From JAABPW01 sp037132275 (GTDB lineage: Bacteria > Verrucomicrobiota > Kiritimatiellia > CAIKKV01 > CAITUY01), in the NCBI GenBank assembly GCA_037132275.1, contig JBAXPK010000039.1, positions 1 through 24,447 of the forward strand: DNA of 24,447 bases, given 5' to 3'. This document shows, piece after piece, positions 1-8,292 of the stretch. Position numbers and translations under genes: made by a program. Each line of letters begins with the position of its first letter. Within the stretch, counting starts at the first letter, position 1. Under the pieces are notes generated by a model. The model saw nothing but the letters and a program-made list of their open reading frames with translations, had not been told where the DNA came from and made no database searches.

Positions 1-2
1 TA

Positions 3-530
3 AAGGTGTTGCCGGAAATACGCTACGACCGATATCAAAGAGCTCTGTGTGTGCTTGATCCATACAATTTAAACCCTGACTGGGAGATAGTTCGATTGGC
101 TGGCCAATCAGGGACCATTGAGATTTTTCTCAATTTTATGGTCATGGATTTAAAGATGAACATTCATCTGGGTAATCCTGATAATGTGATGCCATCACAG
201 GTGGAACGAATGAATCGTTTCTGGGGAGACGAGAGTTGGCGCGACGTAGGGTATGCGCCTGACCCGCAGATGGATCTCTTTGCTGAGACTGGAGTTGTGA
301 AGCTTGGGAGTTTCGCGCTTGTTGATGCTTACCGAAAGCGCCTTAAAGATATCGCTGGTTTCAGATATGTCCCTGAACCGATTCCGATGAAGAACTCCAC
401 TGGGGCGGAGGTCTACTATCTTTTCTTTGCCTCTCCGAATGCCACGGGAAACAAGATAGTTGAGGACATTCTTGAGAAATATAGGCGGAACCCGTTGCCT
501 GACAGAGTTAAGCCGAAGGGCAAACGGTGA
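3..530 (+). CDS. Three-Cys-motif partner protein (TcmP-like), 5' end cut by window edge
   Basis: The frame is open to the left edge, so this is the C-terminal part of a longer protein; the GTG at position 6 is an internal codon rather than a convincing start. The segment LCVLDPYNLNPDWEIVRLA, followed by an IEIFLNF stretch, resembles the 'FLDPYG...W' core and following strand of the TcmP family, whose members are usually well over 250 residues, so about half is missing. TcmP proteins are named for regularly occurring beside a radical SAM-like protein with a three-cysteine motif, and exactly such a gene follows 106 bases downstream. The biochemical role of TcmP is not established. Base composition is lower in GC than the genes after 1500, as for its neighbour, which suggests the two travel together. 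Family call fairly sure; function unknown. Confidence 0.72.
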   Translation, partial: KVLPEIRYDRYQRALCVLDPYNLNPDWEIVRLAGQSGTIEIFLNFMVMDLKMNIHLGNPDNVMPSQVERMNRFWGDESWRDVGYAPDPQMDLFAETGVVKLGSFALVDAYRKRLKDIAGFRYVPEPIPMKNSTGAEVYYLFFASPNATGNKIVEDILEKYRRNPLPDRVKPKGKR

Positions 531-636
531 GACGGTGGTGAGAGAGCTAAGTCCGGGCAACTGACATCTTTGTGTATTACAATAGTGTTCACGCTGATGA
601 CATCGATAATTGCCGTTAACCGGTAAATTTAATAGA

Positions 637-1458
637 ATGACCAACATGCCAACTCTAATATGTCAGGCAAATCTTATTCCGCATGGCACCCAGGAATGGG
701 CGGCTAGTAATGTGAACATCCAGGATGGATGTGAACACGATTGCCGCTATTGCTATGCGAAAACCATGGCGCTTCGATTTAAGCGCATGACTGCGGCCTC
801 ATGGAAGAAAACCAGAATTCGACCTCATAATCTCGTGAAGGGATACTCCCGGCGGGAGGGGCGGATTATGTTCCCGACGGCGCATGACATCACTGAGAAT
901 AATCTAGAGGACTGCCTGTCCGTTCTGAAGAAGATGCTTATTGTGGGTAATGATCTGCTGATTGTGTCGAAGCCCCGTCCGGGTTGCGTGGAGCGTCTTT
1001 GTTCGGAATTGTCGCGCTATAAGGATAAAATTGTTTTTCGCTATTCCATTGGTTCTGTGAATGACGCCGTGCTTGGCTTTTGGGAGCCGGGAGCCCCCGT
1101 CTATCATGACCGATTGGAAAGCCTCAAATACGCGCATAAACAGGGGTTCGAGACGAGCGTCTCGTGCGAGCCTATGCTGGATGGGGCGATTGATGATGTT
1201 ATCACCGATGTGCGTCCTTATGTGACGGACTCAATCTGGCTGGGCAAGGCTAACCGGCTTCGCCAGATCATTCCTTTTAACTGTCCGGGTGACGCAGCGG
1301 CTCTTCGTCGTGCTGAAGAACTCATGGCGCTTCAATCGGAGGACAATATCCGTGCCCTATACGCCCGCTATCAACAAGACCCGCTCATCAAGTGGAAAGA
1401 TAGCATCAAGTCCATTGTAGGGATTGAGCGCCCGGGCAAAGCGGGATTGGATGTGTAA
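637..1458 (+). CDS. Radical SAM-like three-Cys-motif protein (phage Gp37/Gp68, DUF5131 type)
   Basis: A 273-residue protein with a C-x3-C-x2-C cluster motif (Cys32, Cys36, Cys39 in GCEHDCRYCYAK), the signature of a radical SAM 4Fe-4S site. The following sequence (HNLVKGYSRREGRIMFPTAHDI, then LLIVSKPRP and SVSCEPMLDGAID) fits the phage Gp37/Gp68 family, which is related in fold to spore photoproduct lyase-type enzymes. It pairs with the TcmP-like gene just upstream; the pair is a recurrent but uncharacterised module. The frame extends to a TTG at 610, but ATG 637 (or ATG 646) is preferred because the homologous region begins shortly after; no good ribosome binding site is visible for any of them. 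Substrate unknown. Confidence 0.82.
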   Translation: MTNMPTLICQANLIPHGTQEWAASNVNIQDGCEHDCRYCYAKTMALRFKRMTAASWKKTRIRPHNLVKGYSRREGRIMFPTAHDITENNLEDCLSVLKKMLIVGNDLLIVSKPRPGCVERLCSELSRYKDKIVFRYSIGSVNDAVLGFWEPGAPVYHDRLESLKYAHKQGFETSVSCEPMLDGAIDDVITDVRPYVTDSIWLGKANRLRQIIPFNCPGDAAALRRAEELMALQSEDNIRALYARYQQDPLIKWKDSIKSIVGIERPGKAGLDV

Positions 1459-1510
1459 TTCGCGGAGAACATTCAGGGGATCCGGATCTTTATTCGTAAC
1501 CCGTTGAACA

Positions 1511-1897
1511 TCAATACGCCGCCAAAATCAGGTAGAGGGCTGCCGCGACGCCGATGAGGGCCAGGGTGATGACAACTGCGGTTTCAAGCCCTGTCTTCGC
1601 GTCAGGCATGATGCCTTCTTTGAGTTGGTGAAGATAGCGGCGATACCGGATCAGGGCCGCCAGATTCAGGAGTACTCCGAGTCCCACCAACGCGATTCCC
1701 AGCCACAACGAAACGCTGTGTGAATGGGGTTGGATATTCTGTGTCGCGGCCCATTCCCTCAGGAATAATCCAAACCGGGCTACCACAAAACCAAAGCCCA
1801 TCAGCGCAAGGCCGGTCCGGATCCAGGCCAGAAACGTGCGCTCCGCCGCCAAAGGTAACCGGGGGTCTTCCAGAATCAATGATTTCTTCGGTTCCAT
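1511..1897 (-). CDS. DUF202 family inner-membrane protein (YidH-like)
   Basis: A 128-residue protein opening with the family signature DPRLPLAAERTFLAWIRTGLAL, in which the ERT-LAW-RT pattern is characteristic of DUF202/YidH proteins. Three hydrophobic segments can be seen at about residues 25-42, 60-82 and 104-126, with a basic loop (RYRRYLHQLKEG) between the second and third. The frame could start at a TTG at 1936, 3 bases after the stop of the upstream minus-strand gene, but ATG 1897 places the conserved motif near the N-terminus as in relatives, with an AGGA about 18 bases upstream. It lies downstream of the secreted protein at 1940-2863, probably in one transcript. DUF202 proteins have no settled function. 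Confidence 0.85.
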   Translation of the reverse strand: MEPKKSLILEDPRLPLAAERTFLAWIRTGLALMGFGFVVARFGLFLREWAATQNIQPHSHSVSLWLGIALVGLGVLLNLAALIRYRRYLHQLKEGIMPDAKTGLETAVVITLALIGVAAALYLILAAY

Positions 1898-1939
1898 TTC
1901 GTTTTTGTTTCTTAGGTCCTGAATTTCTGTTCCCAATTC

Positions 1940-2863
1940 TTACTGGGTCAGCAGTGAGCCGACAAGGCTGGCGGCTTCGCCCGCCGGACAATGAATCTTG
2001 AGGCTCATCGTATTGCCATTTCGTGAAAGGGTGCTCAGCTCAGCGAGTTTTGCCAAGGGGCTGCCGGCGTCGGTAAAACTAGCGGAGACCATCAGCCCGT
2101 TCAGGATCTGCTGAATCTGGACAGCCGTTTCAGGCGAGTCGGCGTTCAGGAGGATGGCCCCATCCACGATTCCGGAATTCTCGGCAAGTTGAAGGTTGGC
2201 GCTTTCCGTGCTTCTCAGGATCATGGCCTGGGTGGGGTTGGAACCCGAATAGCCTTTGGTGACGGCGGTGAAGAAACTTCCCGGTTGAGTGGCGGGGAAG
2301 GGCAGGGTGGCATTTTTGCTGGCGGCCAGATTGGGTCTGTCGCCGTCCAGCACCCACGCGGCATTCACCAGGGAGAACTCATCGGAGGCCAGGATCAACT
2401 GGCGTGAACTGTAAAAGCTGGCCCACAGCGGCTTGCCGCTTCCTTTGTCCACCCAGGTTTGTAGAGTCAATCGCCCGTTCTTTTTCGTGGTGTATTGCGA
2501 ATACGTGCTGAATTGACTGGTGATTTGCTTGGAATTGAGCGAGCCGCTGATCAAGGCGACACCCCGATTCCCCGAGACCTCATTTCCGAACAGGGTCAGG
2601 GAAGCGATATCCTTGAGCGGATCCACGCCGAGTAAATTGCGATAGTGGTTGAGCATGTTCTGGAATCGTTTGGCGTCGCCCTGACCACTGGAAAGGAGCC
2701 GGCAGGTTTGCGAAGAGGCAAACTGGTTCATGTCCAGATGCATCACCCACTTGGAATCGGCGGGAATCTGTGACCGGGAGAGAGGGGCGGCGGTGACGGC
2801 GCAGGCCCCCGATATCAGGGCTGCCGCCATGGCCAACAGGAAGAGGACTGGATTAAATTTCAT
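1940..2863 (-). CDS. Secreted protein of unknown function with signal peptide
   Basis: About 307 residues. The start MKFNPVLFLLAMAAALISG gives a clear signal peptide, followed by CAVTAAPLSR with likely cleavage near AVTA-AP; the Cys at the end of SGAC makes a lipoprotein possible, although the box is not typical. An alternative ATG at 2875 adds MRGT and has a GGGACGG about 8 bases upstream. The mature part alternates strands and helices (SKWVMHLDMNQFASS, ASLTLFGNEV, GVALISGSL, QLILASDEFSLVNAAWVLDG) and resembles the large secreted proteins of unknown function common in Verrucomicrobia and Planctomycetes; I cannot assign a reaction. No membrane segment after the signal. The DUF202 gene follows on the same strand. 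Confidence 0.75.
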   Translation of the reverse strand: MKFNPVLFLLAMAAALISGACAVTAAPLSRSQIPADSKWVMHLDMNQFASSQTCRLLSSGQGDAKRFQNMLNHYRNLLGVDPLKDIASLTLFGNEVSGNRGVALISGSLNSKQITSQFSTYSQYTTKKNGRLTLQTWVDKGSGKPLWASFYSSRQLILASDEFSLVNAAWVLDGDRPNLAASKNATLPFPATQPGSFFTAVTKGYSGSNPTQAMILRSTESANLQLAENSGIVDGAILLNADSPETAVQIQQILNGLMVSASFTDAGSPLAKLAELSTLSRNGNTMSLKIHCPAGEAASLVGSLLTQ

Positions 2864-2926
2864 GGTGCCGCGCATGCTATCCGTCCCGCCGGTGAGAGTC
2901 AATACGGCTTACAGGCGAATCATTGC

Positions 2927-2955
2927 TTGGCTGGAGGGGTGAAAAGGATTATATA
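2927..2955 (+). promoter_or_regulatory. Candidate sigma-70-type promoter for the NfeD-like/flotillin operon
   Basis: TTGGCT (2927-2932) and TATATA (2950-2955) are separated by 17 bases, in the intergenic space upstream of the gene at 3007 and divergent from the secreted-protein gene. Seen by eye only; the organism's promoter consensus is unknown. Confidence 0.35.
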
Positions 2956-3006
2956 AGACCGATTGTGGGAAGGTTTGGGTTGGGCATCGAGTACTAAGGA
3001 GCAGCC

Positions 3007-3642
3007 ATGGAAAATCTGAATGTCTGGTGGGGCGGTTTGGCGCCTTTGAATCAGTGGTTCTTCATTGCCGCTGCCTTTTTCAGCGTGTTTTTCCTCTGGC
3101 AGTTGATTGCCACCATCGTTGGCCTGGGGGGCGGGGATGTCTCTTTGGATACCCATGCCGAGCCCAGTTGGGAACACCAGACGCCCGGTGATGCGCAGGA
3201 CACCGTGGCGATTTTCAAACTCATGAGCCTTCGCTCGATCCTCGCCTTTTTCACGCTTTTCGCCTGGGCCGGTGCGCTATACATGAGCCTCAAGGTTCCG
3301 GTGACGCTGGCGATGACCTATGCACTCCTTTGGGGGGTGGCGGCCATGCTTATCGTGTCCTGGATCCTTTACCTGTTGCGCCGTATGACCGAGACGGGCA
3401 ATGTCCGGATATCCACCACGGTGAACGCCCCCGGAACCGTTCATCTTGATATTCCCGCCGGCGGCACCGGCGAGATCCGCGGGCTGTGCAGCGGCGTCAT
3501 GACCCATTTGAAAGCCCGTACCGCCGGTGGCGGCGCGCTCAAGGCAGGCGCCGCAGTTCGTATTCTCAGAGTGTTGGGACCCAATATGGTCGAAGTTGAA
3601 TTGGATGAGTCATCCAGGGAAAGAAAGGATCAGAAGTCATGA
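3007..3642 (+). CDS. NfeD/YuaF-like membrane protein with C-terminal OB fold, flotillin partner
   Basis: A 211-residue protein with three membrane segments (about residues 17-40, 77-94, 98-124) followed by a soluble beta-rich C-terminal domain (residues about 130-205: VRISTTVNAPGTVHLDIPAG ... GAAVRILRVLGPNMVEVEL) that looks like the OB fold of NfeD/YuaF/YqiJ proteins. Proteins of this type are encoded next to flotillins and are thought to act with them in membrane organisation. Here the stop overlaps the flotillin start by ATGA, so translation is probably coupled. An AAGGAG lies 6 bases before ATG 3007, one of the better ribosome binding sites in the window. The family assignment rests on topology and neighbour more than on a signature motif. 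Confidence 0.75.
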   Translation: MENLNVWWGGLAPLNQWFFIAAAFFSVFFLWQLIATIVGLGGGDVSLDTHAEPSWEHQTPGDAQDTVAIFKLMSLRSILAFFTLFAWAGALYMSLKVPVTLAMTYALLWGVAAMLIVSWILYLLRRMTETGNVRISTTVNAPGTVHLDIPAGGTGEIRGLCSGVMTHLKARTAGGGALKAGAAVRILRVLGPNMVEVELDESSRERKDQKS

Positions 3643-5150
3643 GTAGTTTATTTGGTTTACCCATCGTTGCCGCCGTCACCGAACAACCTGACACCGGGGT
3701 GGTTGGAATTGCCCTCGGGGTGCTGCTGGGCGTTCTGGTTCTGATTCTCCTCATGACGTTTGTCCGCCGGTACAAGCGGTGTCCGTCGAACAAGATACTG
3801 GTGATCTATGGCAAGACCAACAGTGGCGCGGCGAAATGTATTCATGGCGGCGCGGCCTTTGTATTGCCGCTATTCCAAGCCTATGACTACCTGGATCTCG
3901 ACCCCTTTTGCGTGCCGATTGACCTGACGAATGCCCTGTCGCAGGAGAATATCCGCGTGACGGTGCCGACCACCGTGACGGCCGCCATTTCCAATCAGCC
4001 CGGGATCATGGAAAACGCCGCAGTGCGTCTGTTGGGGCTTACCACCCAGCAAATCCAGACCCAGGCGCAGGACATTATCATTGGACAGATGCGCGCCGTC
4101 ATCGCCACGATGAAGATCGAGGACATTAATCGCGACCGGCAGGCCTTCATGGGGAAAGTGAATGAGGCGGTGGCGGTCGAGTTGGAGAAAATCGGACTGG
4201 CGGTCATCAACGTCAACATCCGCGACCTTGACGATGAGTCCGGCTACATCAAGGCTATCGGACGCAAAGCGGCGGCGGAAGCCATCAATCAGGCCAATAT
4301 CGATGTGGCCGAGCAGGAGAAGATGGGGCAGACCGGTGTGGCCGAGCGTCAGCGCGACCAGCGCGTCTCGGTGGCGGCGGCGAATGCCGACGCTGAAATC
4401 GGTGAAGCGAACGCGATCAAGAACAAGCGCCAGCAGGTCGCCCGCTTGGACGCGGAAGCGGTTCAGTCTGAAACGGTCGCGAATGCCCAGAAGGCCGGCT
4501 ATCGCGCGAACCAGAAGGTGGTCGAGGAAGAGTCCCGCAACCGCGGTGAAACCGCCGCGAAGGAAGCGGATGGCGCCATTCGGGTTGCCCAGGAGAATGC
4601 CCAGAAAAAGGCCGAGGATGCCCGCGCTCTGCGTGAAACCTCGCGCCTGAACGCCGAGGTCGTTGTGCCCGCCGAGGCCGAGAAGAAACGTGTTTTGATT
4701 GCCGCCGACGCCACGAAGGAGCAGGCGATCCGCATTGCCCAGGGTCAGGCCGAGGCCACCATTGCCAAGATGACGGCTGAAGGAAAAGGTACGCAGGCGG
4801 TTCTGGATGGCAAGGCGACCGGGTATCGGAACCTGGTTCAAGCCGCCGGTGATCCGCAGGTGGCCACCGCTCTGCTGCTGGTTGAAAAGATGGTCGAGAT
4901 CGGGAACATCCAGGCCAAGGCCATTCAGACCCTGCCGATCGAGAAGATCATCGTTTGGGACGGTGGTAGTGGAGATGGGGGTGGACTTGGCGGTTTGGGC
5001 AAAAAGATCATGGGCGCCCTTCCGCCGATGCACGAGTTAGCCAAACAGGTCGGGTTGGATCTGCCCGAGTTCCTCGGCAAAGTCGCCGGTGGAAAGCCAA
5101 CCGCCAGCACTCCTGCGGCAAAACCCGAAGCCCCTCCCCAGAAGGGCTGA
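3639..5150 (+). CDS. Flotillin family protein (SPFH domain; YqiK/FloT-like)
   Basis: A 503-residue protein. An N-terminal membrane anchor (about residues 20-42) is followed by the SPFH region (CPSNKILVIYG, GAAFVLPLFQAYDYLDLDPF, IRVTVPTTVTAAI, LEKIGLAVINVNIRDLDDE). A long Ala/Glu/Lys-rich coiled coil follows (about 225-400) with repeated EA-containing heptads typical of flotillins. The tail carries GDGGGLGGLGKKIMG and a Pro/Ala-rich end. Flotillins form oligomers at membrane microdomains. The length matches YqiK/FloT. The start overlaps the stop of the NfeD-like gene (ATGA), and the DEAD-box helicase gene begins 10 bases after the stop. A 387-residue open frame lies antisense to it and is a composition shadow. 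Confidence 0.95.
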   Translation: MSSLFGLPIVAAVTEQPDTGVVGIALGVLLGVLVLILLMTFVRRYKRCPSNKILVIYGKTNSGAAKCIHGGAAFVLPLFQAYDYLDLDPFCVPIDLTNALSQENIRVTVPTTVTAAISNQPGIMENAAVRLLGLTTQQIQTQAQDIIIGQMRAVIATMKIEDINRDRQAFMGKVNEAVAVELEKIGLAVINVNIRDLDDESGYIKAIGRKAAAEAINQANIDVAEQEKMGQTGVAERQRDQRVSVAAANADAEIGEANAIKNKRQQVARLDAEAVQSETVANAQKAGYRANQKVVEEESRNRGETAAKEADGAIRVAQENAQKKAEDARALRETSRLNAEVVVPAEAEKKRVLIAADATKEQAIRIAQGQAEATIAKMTAEGKGTQAVLDGKATGYRNLVQAAGDPQVATALLLVEKMVEIGNIQAKAIQTLPIEKIIVWDGGSGDGGGLGGLGKKIMGALPPMHELAKQVGLDLPEFLGKVAGGKPTASTPAAKPEAPPQKG

Positions 5151-5160
5151 CAAAAATAAT

Positions 5161-6294
5161 ATGACATTCACTGAATTGGGACTGCTGCCGTCTTTGGTGA
5201 CGGCATTGACCACCGAGAAAATCAGCGAACCGATGCCCATTCAGTCGGCCGCCATGCCGGTGCTTCTGGCCGGTAAAAGCGCCTATCTCAACTCCGAAAC
5301 CGGAACCGGCAAGACGCTGGCGTATCTCCTGCCGCTGTATCAGCGACTGGATCCCATGTTGGCGGCGACCCAGATGATCATTGTCGTGCCGACGCACGAA
5401 CTGGCCATTCAAATTCAGCGCCAGGCCTGTGCATTGGCCGTAAATGCCGGTTTGCCGATTCGCTGCGTGCTCCTAATCGGGGGCACGTTGATGCAACGGC
5501 AGATTGACAAACTTAAGAAAAAACCGCAGGTGGTCATCGGTTCGCCCGGCCGGATTCGTGAGTTGATCGGGTTGGGCAAGGTGAAAACCGGTCTGGTGCG
5601 GAGTGTTGTGATTGACGAGGCCGACCGGCTTTTGGGTGCGGAGAGTCTGACATCGATCCGTGAGATCGTTCGATCCACACCCCCGAACCGGCAACTCGTT
5701 TTTGTGTCGGCAACCGAGCAGACAGCGGCGACAAATGAGGCCAACACCATGGCGCCGGGCCTGGTCATGGTGCGGGCTGGCGCGGGCCGGGTGAACAGCG
5801 ATATCGAGCACCTTTACCTGGTTTGCGAAGAACGGGACAAGCCGGACTGGCTTCGGAAACTGATCCGCGCCCTGAAGCCTGAGCGCTCACTGGTGTTTGT
5901 CCATCGCAACGAGAATGCCGAGGTCATTGCCTCCAAACTGCTGCATCACAAGATCAAGGTGGCCGATTTGCACGGGGCCTTCACCAAGGTCGAGCGTAAG
6001 AAGGCGATGGATGATTTTCGCGGTGATCGCGTCAACGTTTTGATCGCCTCGGATGTGGCGGCCCGGGGATTGGACATCAAGGGGGTCACGCATATTTTCA
6101 ATTTCGACGTCCCCGCCGAAAGCATGGCGTATCTGCACCGGGTTGGCCGAACGGCACGGGCCGGGGCCAAAGGGTGCGCCATCTCGTTGATCGCGGACCG
6201 TGAACTCCGGCTCGTCCGCCGCTTTGAAGAGGAGTTGGGCATTACCATGACGCCGATCCTTTTGCGCGAAGGGGATGTCCTGATCGATTCCTGA
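5161..6294 (+). CDS. DEAD-box ATP-dependent RNA helicase
   Basis: A 377-residue protein carrying all core motifs: Q motif (PMPIQSAAMP, about 24-33), motif I ETGTGKT (46-52), Ia VPTHELA (PTRELA in most relatives, here with His), Ib SPGR (128-131), II DEAD (152-155), III SAT (183-185), IV LVFVHR, V SDVAARGLDI and VI HRVGRTARAG. It ends soon after motif VI with no RNA-binding extension, so it is a minimal-core helicase of the kind involved in ribosome assembly or RNA decay. The frame extends 72 bases into the flotillin gene, but ATG 5161, 10 bases after the flotillin stop, puts the Q motif at the usual place. The restriction-modification pair begins 4 bases after its stop. Confidence 0.93.
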   Translation: MTFTELGLLPSLVTALTTEKISEPMPIQSAAMPVLLAGKSAYLNSETGTGKTLAYLLPLYQRLDPMLAATQMIIVVPTHELAIQIQRQACALAVNAGLPIRCVLLIGGTLMQRQIDKLKKKPQVVIGSPGRIRELIGLGKVKTGLVRSVVIDEADRLLGAESLTSIREIVRSTPPNRQLVFVSATEQTAATNEANTMAPGLVMVRAGAGRVNSDIEHLYLVCEERDKPDWLRKLIRALKPERSLVFVHRNENAEVIASKLLHHKIKVADLHGAFTKVERKKAMDDFRGDRVNVLIASDVAARGLDIKGVTHIFNFDVPAESMAYLHRVGRTARAGAKGCAISLIADRELRLVRRFEEELGITMTPILLREGDVLIDS

Positions 6295-6298
6295 CCTG

Positions 6299-7522
6299 AT
6301 GATGAAAGCGATGCATAAAAATAAACTACATTTATTAGGAAAGTTGCCTAAAGCAAAGCCGAACTCAAAAGGCGTGGCAAAAAAGGCCCATGTCAAGGAA
6401 GGGTGGGGCGAATATGGGCATCCTTCTGGAGCCCCCAAGTTTATTTCGCTTTTTAGCGGTGCTATGGGGCTTGATCTGGGGTTGGAGTCCGCTGGATTTG
6501 AATGTGTCGGGTGTTTGGAGATGGACAAACGTGCCTGCCAGACGATTAGACGGAACCGCCCCGACATCCCCGTGATAGAGGATGATATCCGTCATTGGAA
6601 TCAGGGTAGTGCTCTGCTGGAGAAATTTGGATTAGAAGGGAAAGACGTTGCCTTGATTGTGGGTGGCCCGCCGTGTCCGTCTTTTAGCACAGCCGGGAAG
6701 CGCCAGGCGTTCAATGACCCGCGCGGGCAAGTCATGTTCGATTTCCTAAAAGTGGTTAACGAGATCCGGCCTCCTTTTTTCGTCATGGAGAATGTCCGGG
6801 GTATTTTATCCGCCGCCATTGACCATGTTCCCCTTAGCGAGCGCGACGATAAGGTTGACTTCGAAGGAAAGGGCTCCGTGTTGGCACTGTTGAACACTAA
6901 GTTTGCTGAAATGGGGTATACCGTGACAGCACAACTTGTTAATGCCGCTAATTACGGGACACCTCAAAAACGAGAACGAGTGGTGTTTATTGGCAGCAGG
7001 GATGGACTTCAGGTGCCGATGCCGGTTGGGGCGTATGGCCCCATAGAGGGCCTTTTCCAACGCAAGTGGCGGACGTTGGGGGATGCGCTGGATGGGCTTG
7101 TGGATCCCAACCCGGAGTTCATTCCATTCTCGAAGAACCGAGCCAAATACCTATCCCTTTTGCGGGAGGGGGAAAACTGGCGTTCGCTCCCCCCTGAGAT
7201 GCAGGAAGAAGCGCTGGGTGGCGCATATGGATCAACGGGAGGACGTGTGGGTTTCTTTCGGAGATTGTCGTTTTCCAAGCCGAGTCCAACCGTTCCAACC
7301 AGTCCTATCCAAAAAAGCACATGCTTGTGTCATCCCACCGAATTACGGTCATTGTCGGTGAAGGAATACGCTCGGGTTCAGCAATTTCCTGACAACTGGA
7401 TTTTTGAGGGAAGCATCGTGGACAGGTATCGCCAGATTGGCAACGCTGTCCCTGTTGGACTCGGATATGTGATCGGGACGACGATATTCAACTATTTGAA
7501 GAACCTGGAGAAGACCCTATGA
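6299..7522 (+). CDS. DNA (cytosine-5-)-methyltransferase of a type II restriction-modification system
   Basis: A 407-residue C5 cytosine methyltransferase. Visible motifs: I FISLFSGAMGLDLGLESAGF (about 48-67, SAM binding), IV GGPPCPSFSTAG with catalytic Cys126, VI MENVRG (Glu164), VIII QKRERVVFIG, and X QIGNAVPVGLG near the C-terminus. It transfers a methyl group to C5 of cytosine in a target site that cannot be read from sequence. About 46 lysine-rich residues precede motif I, longer than in many relatives. Two ATG codons stand in tandem at 6299 and 6302. The stop overlaps the endonuclease start (ATGA), the classic coupled arrangement. GC is lower than in the flanking helicase genes, which points to transfer as a cassette. 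Confidence 0.95.
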   Translation: MMKAMHKNKLHLLGKLPKAKPNSKGVAKKAHVKEGWGEYGHPSGAPKFISLFSGAMGLDLGLESAGFECVGCLEMDKRACQTIRRNRPDIPVIEDDIRHWNQGSALLEKFGLEGKDVALIVGGPPCPSFSTAGKRQAFNDPRGQVMFDFLKVVNEIRPPFFVMENVRGILSAAIDHVPLSERDDKVDFEGKGSVLALLNTKFAEMGYTVTAQLVNAANYGTPQKRERVVFIGSRDGLQVPMPVGAYGPIEGLFQRKWRTLGDALDGLVDPNPEFIPFSKNRAKYLSLLREGENWRSLPPEMQEEALGGAYGSTGGRVGFFRRLSFSKPSPTVPTSPIQKSTCLCHPTELRSLSVKEYARVQQFPDNWIFEGSIVDRYRQIGNAVPVGLGYVIGTTIFNYLKNLEKTL

Positions 7523-8238
7523 CAAAAATTGCCCTAGAGAAACTTATTTGCAAGTGTCTCGACGATTTCTACGGCCGACGGATAGGGAAGCTGAGCGGCT
7601 TGAAATTGAAAGATACTTTAAAGCGCAAAAATCCTTACCTTTTTCGGGCAGTTGGAACACAGACTGCGGCTGAAATTGTTGAACAACTCCTGACGGCATA
7701 CATGTCTTCCTCGGATGAAGGGATATTTGGCGACGCTTTCTTTGAGCCTTTGGCCAAAGCTGTTTCAGGAGGAGTTTCATCACCGTCGGAAGGTGTGGAC
7801 GTCGCGATTGAAACATCTGATTCCTATACAGCCATTGCAGTCAAATCGGGGCCATCTGTTTTTAATGCCCAAAGTAAACGACGACAAGATCAGGATTTTC
7901 AGGTATTGCAAAAGCGCCTGCTGAAATTGCAAAAGCATTTTGAAGCATTGGTTGGTTATTGCTATGGAAACAAGAAAACCAAGACAGAGGCAGGGAAATG
8001 GGTGTTTCAAGAATTGGCTGGTCAGGAATTTTGGAGTCGCCTTACCGGGGATAATGATTTTTACATGAAGATCATTGATGCCATGAAGGGACGTCCGGAA
8101 ATTCACAGGCAAAGGTTTGAAGAGGAATGGAGCAAAGCGGTGAACCGTTTCACCGGGGAATTCATCGAGGTGTATTGCAATAAGGACGGCTCCATCGATT
8201 GGCATGCACTGGTGGAGTTTAACAGCGGCAAGCGCTGA
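7519..8238 (+). CDS. PmeII-type type II restriction endonuclease
   Basis: A 239-residue protein matching the PmeII-type endonuclease pattern: LKRKNPYLFRAVG near residues 34-46, then SSDEGIFGDAFFEPLA, and a PD-(D/E)XK-like core EGVDVAIE...YTAIAVKSGP in which Asp94 and Lys109 (in the VK) are the likely metal-binding and catalytic residues. GYCYGN and FWSRLTGDNDFY further on also fit the family. It would cut DNA at the site protected by the upstream methyltransferase, with which it overlaps by 4 bases (ATGA). No controller protein gene is present. AT-richer than the flanking genes. The family call is from recognition of these blocks; specificity unknown. Confidence 0.85.
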   Translation: MTKIALEKLICKCLDDFYGRRIGKLSGLKLKDTLKRKNPYLFRAVGTQTAAEIVEQLLTAYMSSSDEGIFGDAFFEPLAKAVSGGVSSPSEGVDVAIETSDSYTAIAVKSGPSVFNAQSKRRQDQDFQVLQKRLLKLQKHFEALVGYCYGNKKTKTEAGKWVFQELAGQEFWSRLTGDNDFYMKIIDAMKGRPEIHRQRFEEEWSKAVNRFTGEFIEVYCNKDGSIDWHALVEFNSGKR

Positions 8239-8292
8239 GGATTGATGAAGGGATGTCGGGCGGAATGGTGATGGTTTTGATTCAAGTTTAGG

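Noticed and set aside
1475..1495. GATCCGGATC palindrome between the convergent genes at 1458 and 1511 as a terminator
   Set aside because: It has no loop and no adequate T run, so hairpin termination is not supported.
3870..5033. 387-residue open frame antisense to the flotillin gene
   Set aside because: The long frame follows from GC-rich codon bias and the repetitive coiled coil; its product is Leu/Gly/Arg/His-rich with no recognisable domain, while the plus strand is a clear flotillin.
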